A DNA stretch of 64,000 bases from Odiellus spinosus (Eukaryota; Arthropoda; Arachnida; Opiliones; Phalangiidae), in NCBI GenBank assembly GCA_963920705.1, contig OY987239.1:11574004-11638003 (forward strand), in the 5' to 3' direction. The notes beneath the pieces were generated by a model. It was given only the letters and a program-made list of their open reading frames with translations. It was not told the origin of the DNA and did not search any database. Shown piece by piece: positions 33,965-46,641 of the stretch; positions within the stretch are counted from its first letter, which is position 1; each line of letters begins with the position of its first letter. A program made the position numbers and the translations under genes.

Positions 33965-34918
33965 TTATTTTTGTCGATTAATTACACGATAGTTTGTTTG
34001 ATTAATTATTTGATATATTATTTAAAATTATTCGATATTTTTCGATTAATTATTCGATATTTTTCGATTAATTATTAGATATTTTTCGATTAATTATTAG
34101 ATATTTTTCGATTAATTATTCGATATTTTTCGATTAATTATTTATATATTTTTCGATTAATTATTAGATATTTTTCGATTAATTATTAGATATTTTTCGA
34201 TTAATTATTAGATATTTTTCGATTAATTATTCGATATTGTTTCGATTAATTATTCGATATTGTTTCGATTATTTATTCGATATTGTTTCGATTAATTATT
34301 CCATATTGTTTCGATTAATTATTCCATATTGTTTCGATTAATTATTCCATATTGTTTCGATTAATTATTCCATATTGTTTCGATTAATTATTCGATATTG
34401 TTTCGATTAATTATTCGATATTGTTTCGATTAATTATTCGATATTGTTTCGATTAATTATTCGATATTGTTTCGATTATTTATTCGATATTGTTTCGATT
34501 ATTTATTCGATATTGTTTCGATTATTTATTCGATATTGTTTCGATTATTTATTCGATATTGTTTCGATTATTTATTCGATATTGTTTCGATTATTTATTC
34601 GATATTGTTTCGATTATTTATTCGACATTGTTTCGATTATTTATTCGATATTTTTCGATTAATTATTCGATATTTTTCGATTAATTATTAGATATTTTTC
34701 GATTAATTATTAGATATTTTTCGATTAATTATTAGATATTTTTCGATTAATTATTAGATATTTTTCGATTAATTATTAGATATTTTTCGATTAATTATTC
34801 GATATTTTTCGATTATTTATTCGATATTGTTTCGATTATTTATTCGATATTGTTTCGATTATTTATTCGATATTGTTTCGATTATTTATTCGATATTGTT
34901 TCGATTATTTATTCGATA
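33965..34918 (+). repeat. 22-23-bp AT-rich array, about 42 units
   Basis: Units of the type TCGATTAATTATTAGATATT alternate in blocks with TCGATTATTTATTCGATATT (plus GT). It lies directly after a fragment of the AGAGCTCGGAAT family (33775-33960) and probably expanded inside it. Short phantom frames in this region come from the periodicity. Confidence 0.93.
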
Positions 34919-35480
34919 ATTTACATTTCGATTAACAATTATTAGATAATTTATTTCTATTAATAATTCGATTTTTATATTTCAACCAAAGTTAAATATT
35001 AAGCAATTATATCTAATTATAATTAAGTAACTTTTATCCAATTAATAAAGATTAAACAACTCTAAGCTGTATTTATTTTTAATTTGTAATTTTCCCGCCA
35101 TAAATCCAAAAAGCAAAAAACTTAGCTCCAAGGTTGCGAAAAACCCAGTCATAGGTAGAAGTTATCGTATACCAATACCAGCAAATAGAAAATAACGAAA
35201 CTTAAATATCTATGTGAAAGTTAAACGCAAAGGCTTAATGATTATTACTTAATAATTTCCACGCCCATGAAAATATTTCAAAATTTATTAGCCACAAGCA
35301 TTTTGTGTAAAATTTTAAATATGTTTATTATATTTACGGAAAAATAAATTGAAAAAAAGTTCCTGGAAACATTTTCCCCTAAAATCGTAAAAATAAAAAT
35401 AAGTCCGCTAAAGTTGTTTAAAATCATTTTGAAATGTTCTTAAAATAACTTCAGTTAATTTTATTAATTATATTGATCTT

Positions 35481-35990
35481 AGAGCTCGGAATTCGTATAA
35501 TTTTTATTAATTGGATAAAATCTACTAAATTCTGATGTATATTATCCGTTTGATTAAAACATAGACTTCATTCGAGTTAACTTATTCCAAGATAAAGTAA
35601 CAAAACCTAATCCATATCCGTTTTTATTATCCAACAAAAATGGCAACTTATCTTAGAATATTATCCGATGCGTTATACGTTCGGATAAAAAACATTAAAA
35701 TTAATTTTCGTGAAAAATAACGAATAAAAAGATGATTTAAAATCTTATCGTTTTATTTCTATCCTTCGAATTAAAAGTCAATTTTGAAATTTTTTCTTAT
35801 ATTTTAGACTCTGGAAACGCGAATTATCCATCGTTATACGTGTTGAAAACGAGTAATTTGTAGGTAGATAAAGCGACGAGAAGGCTTATCTTCGGGTAAA
35901 CCATTTAACAATTATACGAATATAGAAATTTCATTGTTTTAGTTACAATTTATCCGAAAATTTACGAATAACTAAAAAAATTAATTAAAT
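35481..35990 (-). mobile_element. AGAGCTCGGAAT family, copy at 35.5 kb
   Basis: Begins AGAGCTCGGAATTCGTATAA and is alignable to 40549-41094 in reverse orientation over about 500 bp. The far end is eroded. Confidence 0.75.
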
Positions 35991-36507
35991 ATGTCCTTAC
36001 CATTTTCAAAATCCAAATCAACTGTATCACTCATTCTTAACTTAACGCATCTTATCTAATCCTGAATATAGTTTATTGCGACGGTAATTATTGAATAAAT
36101 TTTAATAATTTAAAATCCGTTTGTCTGTAATGGACGCGTGTGAAGTCAGCGGTAGTTGATCACGTTTTGAGAGCGAAGGATATTTCATTTTTTTTTAAAT
36201 GCTGTTTCAATGATACAGTAACTCTTTTTTGCGTGGAGATAGAGCGAAGCCCATTTTGCAAAATAAAAGGCCAAACCCAACTTCAACAGCTAACCGCTTG
36301 CGTTTCATAATAAAAACTAAATACACTATCCTAGCGACTATTTCAAATCTTTCTTAAAATTTCATTTTATTTTCTTATTTTCGGTTTCAATCAAATAGAT
36401 TTTTAAAGGTCCCATGTCACACTTTTTTCTCTCTGAGTTTACTTAAAGGGATAATGGAACCTAAGTCAGTTAAATCACAAATTAGAAATAAATTTTAAAC
36501 TTACATG

Positions 36508-37250
36508 CAGGCAAGGAGGATCAGAGAAGGAGAGGAAATGTGGGGACGGCGCGGTTCCTACTGCGTCGGCCTAAACTCCCACTCTGGGAGAACGGGGGTA
36601 GAGACGTTTCGTGGTAAAATGTTGTCGCGTGGGTAAAACGAATCCTTTATGAGACGCGCTAGCTAGCGACCACGTGACAACAGTTTACCTCGAGAATTTC
36701 CTATCCCCCCTTTCCACCCGAGTAGGAGGTTGGCTCTTCTCTCTCTAACTCAACGCAGCCCCACATTTCCTCTCCTTCTCTGATCCTCCTTGATGCAGGG
36801 TGACCACTTTTCCTATATTTCCTATTTTTTCCTATATTTTCACCTCATTCCTATTTTCTCCTATAATTTAATGTCAATTCCTATAATCTCCTATATTTCT
36901 ACTCAAAATCTCTAGTTAAGGGTAAAGTTCTAAATCATACTGTCAGCCGTGGCTGGATAAGATTATTTTAGCTTAACTGTACATTTACCAGGTAAAATAG
37001 TCTGTAAAATTCCATACTATTTAAGCAATTGGATCATATTAATACCGTGTTTAAACCGGTGGCGAGAGTTGTGACGCAATAATAAACATGGTTCCTACTT
37101 TTAATTAATTATTTTCCTATTTTATCATATATTTTACACTTATTTCTTCCTATTTTATCCTATATTTTACATAAAATTCTTCCTATATTCTCCTATATTT
37201 CGCAATGAAATTTCCTATATAGGATTTTCAAATTTTCAGTGGTCACCCTG
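36508..37250. mobile_element. MITE with CAGGGTGACCACT ends, interrupted by a family 1 MITE
   Basis: The ends CAGGGTGACCACT and AGTGGTCACCCTG are inverted. The interior is TCCTATATTT-rich and non-coding. Perfect 7-bp duplication TTACATG at 36501-36507 and 37251-37257. A family 1 element landed after the fourth base of the left end, so the CAGG terminus is seen twice. Own length is about 455 bp. Confidence 0.87.
36512..36792 (-). mobile_element. MITE family 1, copy 4 (nested)
   Basis: 281 bp; perfect 7-bp duplication ATGCAGG at 36505-36511 and 36793-36799. The duplicated bases span the boundary between the outer element's target site and its first four bases. Confidence 0.94.
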
Positions 37251-37258
37251 TTACATGG

Positions 37259-37445
37259 AAAATAGGCTTAGCTGGATTCATTTATATCCTGAATTTCTTC
37301 GTATTCTAAGAGTCAGCAACCAATGAGATAAGACTAATAGTTAAGGCGTGATCTCAATGAGACTTATAATTCAAAATTCAATTGGTTTTTAACCCATGAA
37401 TGTGAAGAAATTCATAATATTCATGATTTCAGCTAAGCCTATTTT
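37259..37445. mobile_element. Family I (AAAATAGGCTTAGCTG) element
   Basis: 187 bp with inverted ends AAAATAGGCTTAGCTG and CAGCTAAGCCTATTTT, directly abutting the CAGGGTGACC element. Non-coding. Confidence 0.75.
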
Positions 37446-38012
37446 AAAATTAATTTATTTAAAATATTTGTTGTTATATTTCATTCTCCCTTTAACCTGG
37501 AAAAAAAGATTATATTAAATATTACATAACTTATTAATAATTAAAACAAAAAAACGTAATTTTTGACTAGTAATTTAGCTAATTTTTCCCCACGAAGAAT
37601 CTTAAAATGTTAATTATAAAAAAAAAATTGTTTTTAACTAGAAATGGGTCACATGGTTCCTTTAATTTTTAGTAAGACCTTCATGCGCATGCGATTTACA
37701 ACTGGAATAGTATGATTGGTTTAAATAAACAAGAGAGTATATGTCCTCTTTCCGACGATAGGGGGACTAAATTACTTGATTACGTAGATCTTGTTTGATT
37801 GCGTAATCTTGATGCATCAATTTTTAAAAAAGTAATTTGTCTCTCTTACACGCGAGTGAATTTAAGTCGGTTGAATTTTAGATTTGAATTACATTTAAAG
37901 TTAAACTCTCACCATTTTATGGATTATCAAAAGTTTATAGATTTATTACTTATAAGTAAACAACGCCACGTAGCTTAATATTATCAGCAAAGGCCCAGTT
38001 TTTAAGTCATAG

Positions 38013-38523
38013 CCCATCACTTAAAAATAGACAAAAAAGTCATCACCCCTGTATTGCTCCAGTGATTTGGACTCTTCCTCGATATTTATAATCATGTAAA
38101 CCCATCACTTAAAAATAGACAAAAAAAGTCATCACCCCTGTCTGGCTCCAGTGATTTGGACTCTTCCTCGATTTTTATAAGCATGTAAGGCCATCACTTA
38201 CAAATAGACAAAAAAGTCATCACCCCTGTCTTGCTCCAGTGATTTGGACTCTGCCTCGATATTTATAATCATGTAAACCCATTACTTAAAAATAGACAAA
38301 AAAGTCATCACCCCTTTCTGGCTCCAGTAATTTGGACTCTTCCTCGATATTTATAATCATGTAAACCCATCACTTAAAAATAGACAAAAAAGTCATCATC
38401 CCTGTATTGCTCCACTGATTTGGACTCTTCTCGATATTTATAATCATGTAAACCCATCACTTAAAAATAGACAAAAAAGTCATCACCCCTGTCTTGCTCC
38501 AGTGATTTGGACTCTTCCTCGAA
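38013..38523 (+). repeat. 88-bp tandem repeat, about six units
   Basis: Units start CCCATCACTTAAAAATAGAC and include CACCCCTG and GATTTGGACTCTTCCTCGA. A single inverted fragment of the same unit lies at 43260-43312, beside a family 2 MITE. Confidence 0.92.
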
Positions 38524-38756
38524 TCCTTCAGAATCTGCCCAGACCTTTACTGATAGTATTTAGTTAGGGGGCGTTGTTTACTTCTATGGATAAAGTAATA
38601 GACTTTTGTCCATATTCATTTAAAAAAAATGATGCTATCCTCACTTTAACTATCAAGAGAGCCAATTTTCACAAAATTGGGCGATTTAAAAATTTGGAAA
38701 TGGTAGATTCGTGTATTGACTTATACGCATGCGCGTAGGAGTACGAATCGAGGGGC

Positions 38757-39080
38757 TAATAGAGCTCGGAATCGGATCGATCCATTATATTCCGTTATTC
38801 GTATATTTTCAGATATTTTATTTTCGGATAAATTGTAACTAAAACAATTAAATTTCTATATTCGTATAATTGTTAAAAGGTTTACCCGAAGATAAGCCTT
38901 CGCCGCTTTATCTATCTACAAATTACTCGTTTTCAAACGTATAACGATGGATAATTCGCGTTTCCAGAATAAAATATAAGAAAAATATTTCAAATTGACT
39001 TTTAATTCGAAGAATATAAATAAAACGACGAAACTAAGATTTTAAATCATCTTTTTATTCGTTATTTTTCACGAACGTGT
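38757..39080 (+). mobile_element. AGAGCTCGGAAT family, truncated copy
   Basis: Begins AGAGCTCGGAATCGGATCGA, like the copy at 40549, and follows it for about 320 bp before losing similarity. Confidence 0.7.
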
Positions 39081-39279
39081 AGTCTAAACACATTCGGTTA
39101 ATCCTTCGATAGATTATATACAAGGTATATAATTTTAACAGATTTAATTGCACGTACTATGGACCTCGTAAAAGAACCCGGATATTCGTAGACTAGCTCA
39201 TTCGAATCAAGGAGAATTGATTATAAAAGAAGAGTCATACGAAGCGAAATTGGGAAGGGATGGAACAATTTTATTTCTA

Positions 39280-40330
39280 GAATAAGTACTTTTACGAAAA
39301 AGACGGCGCGAAAGCTACACTAACACCAGCGCGAGAATCATCTGTAAGCTCTAACAAAGCGAAATCAGACGACCATAGTGATGACGTAGATTGCGGGGAA
39401 TTTTAATTTTAAAAATTTCGAAAATGGCCTATTATAAATTATGTATTTTTACTGTCAAGGTAATTAGGGTCATATCTTCTCCGTGTCTTTTCCTAGAGTG
39501 TTGAAGTTGTGTTCCCCGAATAGCCCCATTCTTAATCTACAAAATGAGCTCTTCCATCTTTAAATAGACCCAATCAAAGTTAAGTTATACATTTTTAAAT
39601 GAAAGTGTTCACAAATAGAAGCGTGCGTTCAGATTTAGGAGAAAAATGGAGATTATAAAATATGTATTTTTACTGTCGCTGTAATTAGGGTCGTATCTTC
39701 TCCGTGTCTTTTCCTAGAGTGTTGAAGTTGTGTTCCCCGAATAGCCCCATTCTTAATCTACAAAATGAGCTCTTCCATCTTTAAATAGACCCAATCAAAG
39801 TTAAGTTATACATTTTTAAATGAAAGTGTTCACAAATAGAAGCGTGCGTTCAGATTTAGGAGAAAAATGGAGATTATAAAATATGTATTTTTACTGTCGC
39901 TGTAATTAGGGTCGTATCTTCTCCGTGTCTTTTCCTAGAGTGTTGAAGCTGTGTTCCCCGAATAGCCCCATTCTTAATCTACAAAATGAGCTCTTCCATC
40001 TTTAAATAGACCCAACCAAAGTTAAGTTATACATTTTTAAATGAAAGTGTTCACAAATAGAAGCGTGCGTTCAGATTTAGAAGGAAAATGGTTGATTATA
40101 AAATATGTATTTTTACCATCGCTGTAATTTTGTTCTATGACATATGTGTATATATTTTGAATCGTTTTTTAACGATCAACCCGAAAACATCACTCAATTT
40201 CTATTTGGAGTTCATGAAAATCAGCCTCACTTTAAAGTTATTACCTTATCCGAACTATGGAGCGTTACACATTAATTAAAATTAGGGTCTGTCTCTACTT
40301 TTGTATTTTTTCGACATGTTTGAATTTTTA
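39280..40330 (+). mobile_element. Dispersed repeat J with a 221-bp satellite core
   Basis: Arms GGGGAATTTTAATTTTAAAA and ACGATCAACCCGAAAA flank three tandem units of 221 bp (starts near 39511, 39732 and 39953). A partner in inverted orientation at 47770-48640 has the same arms and three units. Arms without the array occur at about 42150-42470 and 46190-46440. Confidence 0.8.
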
Positions 40331-40548
40331 TGCCAATTTTATGGTTAAGGATTCAAGGTTTTTATTTAATCTTTATTATTTTTCAAACAAGATGGCTGTG
40401 AGTTAAAATATCTATAAATAAAAAAACTATTTTTCGAAGATTTCCTTCTCAAAACTAGCATTAAACTAGAATGACCTTGATAAAACTTTTAAATCTTCTA
40501 AAAGAGGTCCTTTTTTTTTAATAAAGGGCTAGTCCCATGATTAGACTA

Positions 40549-41094
40549 GAGCTCGGAATCGGATCGATCCATTATCTTCCGTTATTCGTATATTTTCAGA
40601 TATTTTATTTTCGGATAAATTGTAACTAAAACAATGAAATTCCTATATTCGTATAATTGTTAAATGGTTTACCCGAAGATAAGCCTTCGCCGCTTTATCT
40701 ATCTACAAATTACTCGTTTTCAAACGTATAACGATGGATAATTCGCGTTTCCAGAGTCTAAAATATAAGAAAATATTTCAAAATTGACTTTTAATTCGAA
40801 GAATATAAATAAAACGACGAAACTAAGATTTTAAATCATCTTTTTATTCGTTATTTTTCACGGAAAATAAATTTTGAATATTTTTTTATCCGAACGTATA
40901 ACGCATCGGATAATATTCTAAGATAAGTTGCCATTTTTGTTGGATAATAAAAACGGATATGGATTAGGTTTTTGTTACTTTATCTTGGAATAAGTTAACT
41001 CGAATGAAGTCTTTTTTTAATCAAACTGATAATATACATCAGAATTTAGTAGATTTTATCCAATTAATAAAAATTATACGAATTCCGAGCTCTA
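40549..41094 (+). mobile_element. AGAGCTCGGAAT family, best complete copy
   Basis: 546 bp between AGAGCTCGGAATCGG and ATTCCGAGCTCT. The interior is AT-rich and has no open frame of note. Flanking CTAG/CTAG makes the exact boundary and target duplication uncertain. Confidence 0.78.
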
Positions 41095-42149
41095 GAAAAA
41101 ATGCTACTCAATTTTCATTTATAGTTCATGAAAAATTCTTGACAGATTCACTTTAACCGTGGCCATGATTGGAAAATGATTGATAGAAAGAAAAAAGGGC
41201 AATTTTTAGGCGTCAATAGTTCTTGGCCCACTTACATATTTACATGTTTTCTTGGGAGAGGTTAGAAATATTTAAGCAGACTAAAAAAAAATTGAGGGCA
41301 AGATCGATCCTTGGACAAAAATTCAACCCATTAGAACAATTTTTTTGTTCCAAAGCACGTCTTAAGATATGTCTGTCAAGTTTTAGTCTTGGTAAGCTGT
41401 TCGACAAGCCTTAATCTTGGTAAGATATCTGTTCTCTTTATATTAGATGTGTTTCCGCCCTTAGCTTAAGCCTTTGTCTTGATAAAACTGTGTTTTCGCT
41501 AAGCCTTGGCCTTCTACTACCCCTTTTGTAAGATATTATATATGTCAATGTATTCTTTAACCAAATTATTAGGGTAGACTTCAAATTGTAGTAATTATCT
41601 TTAACTATTACCTTAACCGAGAGAAGAAAGTGAAACTTCACACGTAGGGGGGGAAATTCCAGTTGGAGATGATCAAAGGCCGTATAAGCCGCGCGAATAA
41701 ATGTCAGCCAAAATTACTATTAGTTCTTAAATGATTTGTACAAAACATCACGTGGCTCGCGATTTTAAATTAAGAGTAAATTTTAAAAAGCGACATTAAA
41801 AAAAAATAAAAGTTGGAAAAAACAATTATTATATTATAACGGATTTCAGAATTCTAATCTCTAGTCCGTCCTAAATAAACTATAAAAAATAAATTTCTAC
41901 AGGATACGAGCAAACGTTTCGTTCTGCTGAAAAAAAAAAAAAAACAATTGCCACGAATATCCACGTCTATCACGTGGCGCTACCTGGCGATACGCTCGAG
42001 TTCTCACTCTTTATTATTATTCCCTTTTTCACGGAATGATGGAATCTAACGCCTCTATACTAGCTGTTTTTTTTTCAGAGACAATAGCTAGGCCTTGGCT
42101 TAGATAACTGACTACAAAACGCTCTCAAGGGGCACATGGCCAAATATAT

Positions 42150-42470
42150 ATCGTTAAACTTTCATGAAAGTATATTTAAAATGAGGCTACTGATTTTTCA
42201 TGAACTCCAAATGGAAATTGAGTCATATTTTCGAAAAGATGGTTAAAAAACGATTCAAAATATATATACATAGTCATAGAACAACATTACACAACAGTAA
42301 AAATTAAACTTTATAATCATTATATATTTTAAAATTCCCGCGCAATCAACGTCATCACTATGGTCACGTGATTTCGCCCATACTATTTCTCTTGCGTTGT
42401 GTAATGTGATAAGGTCGTTTTCTCGCGGTCTTTTTTGTGAAAGTACTTAACCTATTAAAGCGAGTTATTT
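42150..42470 (-). mobile_element. Dispersed repeat J, copy without satellite
   Basis: Contains GTTAAAAAACGATTCAAAAT and the GGTCACGTGATTTCG segment shared with 47770-48640. The tandem core is absent. Confidence 0.65.
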
Positions 42471-42903
42471 ACCATTCCCAGCCCCTAATTTATATTTTCC
42501 GCCGACTAAATTTTGCTTAATCATGAATAGAGATTAAAAATATATATACTTTAAGTTGAACAAAGTTTAGCAACTCTTATTAAACATGTAATATTACAAT
42601 CTGTGGGTTTAATTAGGTGTGACAAATTCCGTATAGCGTTTATGACTCGGCTTGACTATATATATATAAGTTAATCATTTGGATACACAAGGTGGAAAAT
42701 AATTTGTTTGACATTTTATATTGATAAGGTCGAGTGATTTTTCGTTAGTAATTGTCTCAATGACAAAGGCTTAACGCTTAATCGACAATTTTAAGACCAG
42801 AGGTGAGATCTGGTGGCAATACGCTAACCCAAAAAAAATATATAATAATAAATTGAAGCGAAAGTAACATAATGTATATAAGTATGACAAATATTGATAA
42901 AAC

Positions 42904-43241
42904 CAGAAGTAGATGAAACCCTCCTTTGAAGTCTACTACTCTAATGTTTGATATAGCGCTCCTCTCTGTATGGGTAAAATTCCCAATTTTACAAGATCGG
43001 AGGGGTCCTACTTCATACCCCCCTGTCTACGGAAAATTGGAAATTCTCTCTCTCCACAAACGACGACGTTTATTTGACGAACTCCGAGGCTGCTAGAGAT
43101 ATTCGGTGGACGAACTCCCGCTCCAAAAATATCTACCGTTAGGAGGCGTACGAATCGTGCTTTTTGAAACTAACCCATACAGAGAGGGGTAGACAATACC
43201 CGGGAGTAATAGACTTCAAAGGAGGGTTTCATCGGCTTCTG
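42904..43241 (-). mobile_element. MITE family 2, copy C
   Basis: 338 bp in reverse orientation; perfect 7-bp duplication ATAAAAC at 42897-42903 and 43242-43248. Confidence 0.93.
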
Positions 43242-43710
43242 ATAAAACCTAGTCGTATATATATCGAGGAAGAGTCCAAATCACTCGAGGCAGACAGGGG
43301 TGATGACTTTTTTCACTATTTTTATTATCCCCCAACTAATTTATTTCAAAATGCTGGGAAATAATAATGAATAATTCTTTCCAAGAAAGAGCCAAACCTA
43401 ATTTTCCAGTAGGTTGTTTAATAGGAAACGAAACTATGACGCAAATTTGTTAGAATTTTAAACAAATGCTGTTTAAATGTTTAAAAAACATGTGTATATT
43501 ATTTATGGAAAAAGTCTGAGAATCTCGTTAAAATTTTAGATATATCAAACGCTATTAACCAGGATGTTCTAGAAGTCTATAGTGGTCTAGAAAATTCTGG
43601 GAAGTTCTAGAAAGGTTTGGAAAGTTATGAAAAATTTTAGATAGTCGACAGAATCCTTTTCTATTCATTCACTCAACGTTTATTTGGCTCCAATGAAAAT
43701 TCAGTGACAG

Positions 43711-44123
43711 CAGAGGTATATAATAACCCCCTTCGGGGGGGAAGTATGAAAGGTAGGCAAAATCGACGAACAACGAGTGCCCGGTGTAAATCGCGGCGGA
43801 TCGACACGCCGCTTTACTCCCAAAAAATAGTTACACCATTTTGAACCTCACTAAATTTTCCCTACGCGCGCTTCCGGAACTCGCGAGTCAACCTTCGACT
43901 CCATTTTAACAGACAGCCTGACTTCCGAGACAGGAAGTTCTAAACACAAATCGAGCCGTCTTGTTTATACAAAGACCATTTACTAGAGTAGCGACATTGA
44001 GAAGTCCAGAGCGAGCTAGTGGCCTAGATAGTTAGCAGCGGGCTCTTGTTGTTCGTGATTTTTAGCATTGGTAGTATAGGGGCTTTCATACTTCCCCCCG
44101 AAGGGGGTTATTATATACCTCTG
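43711..44123. mobile_element. MITE with CAGAGGTATATAATAACC ends
   Basis: 413 bp. The ends CAGAGGTATATAATAACCCC and GGGGTTATTATATACCTCTG are inverted repeats of about 42 bp, each carrying a CCCCCTTCGGGGGG mini-hairpin. The flanks GTGACAG (43704-43710) and GTGATAG (44124-44130) differ at one of seven bases. The interior is GC-richer than its surroundings and non-coding. Confidence 0.88.
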
Positions 44124-44598
44124 GTGATAGTAAACATAACAAAACACTTCTATATCAATCGAGAAATTTATTATTAGGTTTATATTCGAATAAGTTAATT
44201 TATTTCCTATATCTAACCATCATTTATTACCTCGAGAATGAGTCGCTTGCCGATAATCGCGTATATAATTGCCCTACTTCCATCATTAGTTAATATTTTA
44301 ATTTATGTAGTTTTTAATTTGACATTATTCTGAAAGATTATGCAACAGATATATTTTAAGGCGCCAATTACACGAAAAAAAATATACATAGACCCCAATT
44401 TATAATTATTATAATTTAAATTTTAAAACCAGGCAATTTCTGTAGTTAATTATAGTTTAATTGTGGTTTAATCACAATTAACCGTGGTTTATTGAACTGA
44501 GAATGCTATGTAAACCTCGTTTAAATCTAATTACGTCTGTTTGAAAAGATAAATAGATAAATAAACTTATCTATGGATAAACCCAATATACATTTAAC

Positions 44599-44936
44599 CA
44601 GAAGCCGATGAAACCCTCCTTTGAAGTCTATTACTCCCTGGTCTTGTCTACCCCTCTCTGTATGGGTTAGTTTCAAAAAGCGCGATTCGTACGCCTCCTA
44701 ACGGTAGATATTTTCGGAGCGGGAGTTCGTCGAGCGAATATCACTAGCAGCCTCGGAGTTCGTCAAAAAAACGTCGTCGTTTGTGGAGAGAGAGAATTTC
44801 CAATTTTCCGTAGACAGGGGGGTATGAAGTAGGACCCCTCCGATTTCGTAAAATTGGGAATTTTACCCATACAGAGAGGCGCGCTATATCGAACATTAGA
44901 GTAGTAGACTTCAAAGGAGGGTTTCATCTACTTCTG
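44599..44936 (+). mobile_element. MITE family 2, copy D
   Basis: 338 bp; perfect 7-bp duplication ATTTAAC at 44592-44598 and 44937-44943. Confidence 0.93.
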
Positions 44937-45566
44937 ATTTAACTATTATTCAAATTTTTTAAGTCCTAAACAATTAATCTTAAAAATAAAATCTGATAAA
45001 ATATGAATAACAGAAGATCCAGATTTAATTTAATTAAGATTGCTACTAATACTAATGTAGAAGTTTTTGTACAATTTTCACCAAATTCCAACCCCTCCCA
45101 CATAAAATATCACGTTAATTAGATTCATTAGATTCATTAAAGCTATTTCCGTTAAATTTAAAGTTAGATTTATATCAGAAACTTACACGTGCTACGTTTC
45201 ACTTGCAATTCAACGTCATTATTAAATTTGTCGCTGCGCATGACTAAGCTACCCATAAAATATTTTATTATTAGTGAGTTTAAGAAGGGAGCAGTCAACC
45301 GACCATGGCCATGAGTTGATTGCACCGAAAACAACCCACCCATTGATTAATTTTAGTTCTTCCAAAGTTCCAAGGATTTATCATGAATATAATTTTTAGA
45401 AATAGCGTTTAAAATTTATATTATTATTAAATTAAATAAAGATAGAATAAAACATAACAATAGTGATATTTTTTTATCGATTACCTTAATCCTTATCGTT
45501 TAAATAATCCTAATCCTAATCCATAGTAAAAAAAAATTGCAAACAAATATTAAACTTAGAAATTTT

Positions 45567-45720
45567 AAAAATAGGCTTAGCTGGATTCATGGAGATTAGC
45601 TGAATTTCTTAACATTGAAGTGTCATCGACCAATCGAATCAGATCTCGCCTTAACGACAAACCTTTTCTGATTGGTTCCTGACCCTTCAATGCCAAGAAA
45701 TTCAGGATATCCATGATAAA
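45567..45720. mobile_element. Family I (AAAATAGGCTTAGCTGG), partial copy
   Basis: The left end is like the one at 31993, and the palindromic centre includes AGATCTCGCCTTAACGAC. The right end is lost after ATTCAGGATATCCATGA. Confidence 0.65.
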
Positions 45721-46189
45721 AAAGTTTATTAAATAAATTTGTTTATTTTTAGTTTAGAATTTAATTGAAAATAGAGTAGTACGTCCAAAACTCTCAAGAA
45801 ATGGTTTATTTAATAAATTGTTTGTCCCAGTCATGAAGTAATAGTCTAATTAATTAATTTAATGTTAATTAATCACCGTGGTTAATGAATTTTGTGTTAA
45901 AAATAGTTCAAAACTATTTTTAAAAGCCTTGATATATTTTTATAGACATTCTGTGAAAGGTTACGAACGTACACACGTACAGACATTATAAATTAATAGT
46001 GTTTGATGTTACATTCAGTATAAAAAAATACCCCAACTACAAATAAATGTGTTACAATCCTCTACCATGTTCTCATGACTCAATACTAATTTAGAGCAAA
46101 CAGTGTACTAGCCTAACACTTGTTGAATTGCATTGACCTAGGATCTGACCTATTTCTACCTTAATTTTAGTCATATAGTATTTTTAGAT

Positions 46190-46440
46190 GAATATAAGTA
46201 CTTTTACAAGAACGACCGCGCGAAAACGACCTTATCACTGGTACCAAAACGCGTAAGAATTAATTATAGGCTCTTAAACATCAAAATCACGTGACCATAA
46301 TGACGTATTTGCAGGGAATTTTTATTTTAAAAATGGTCGATTATGAAATTTATTTTTAGTGTCGTTGTAATTTTGTTTCTATTTGATATGTATATATATT
46401 TTGAATCGTTTTTTAACGATCAACCCGAAAATATGACTTA
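46190..46440 (+). mobile_element. Dispersed repeat J, copy without satellite
   Basis: Carries AGTACTTTTACAAGAACGAC, the CACGTGACCATAATGACGT segment and the ACGATCAACCCGAAAA arm. It lacks the 221-bp core. Confidence 0.65.
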
Positions 46441-46520
46441 AATTTAATTTAGATGTCTATTTATATCATATTTTGAATCAAATCTAAAATTAAAAATATA
46501 ACCAAAAATTAATAACATAC

Positions 46521-46641
46521 CTAAATCAAAAGTAACTCTCGCCCTTCGTTTTCTTTCGGGTATCCTTGCAATTTCGGGTACTATAACAGCGTAGGCAACT
46601 TTAGCCATAATTGGCCTACTGCTACAAGCACCCCTATCCAT
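46521..46641 (-). CDS. Candidate alternative first coding exon (MDRGACSSRPIMAKV)
   Basis: The ATG at 46641 opens 40 codons and ends in phase 1 at the donor TTAG|GTATGT (46520-46521). The peptide is short and its second half is basic (PERKRRARVTF). An in-frame TGA lies four codons upstream, so the ATG is the likely start. Joined to the acceptor at 25369 it reads on into the GH31-like protein. No domain is recognised. A chance open exon cannot be excluded. Confidence 0.45.

Larger units (their letters stand above)
29402..46520. other. Repeat-filled interval, proposed intron of the GH31-like gene
   Basis: No exon is recognised. The interval consists of tandem arrays and mobile elements (listed separately) and AT-rich sequence. 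The stretches 29402-30100, 34930-35480, 35990-36500, 37450-38010, 41100-42140, 43320-43700 and 44945-45565 show nothing I can name. Confidence 0.5.
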
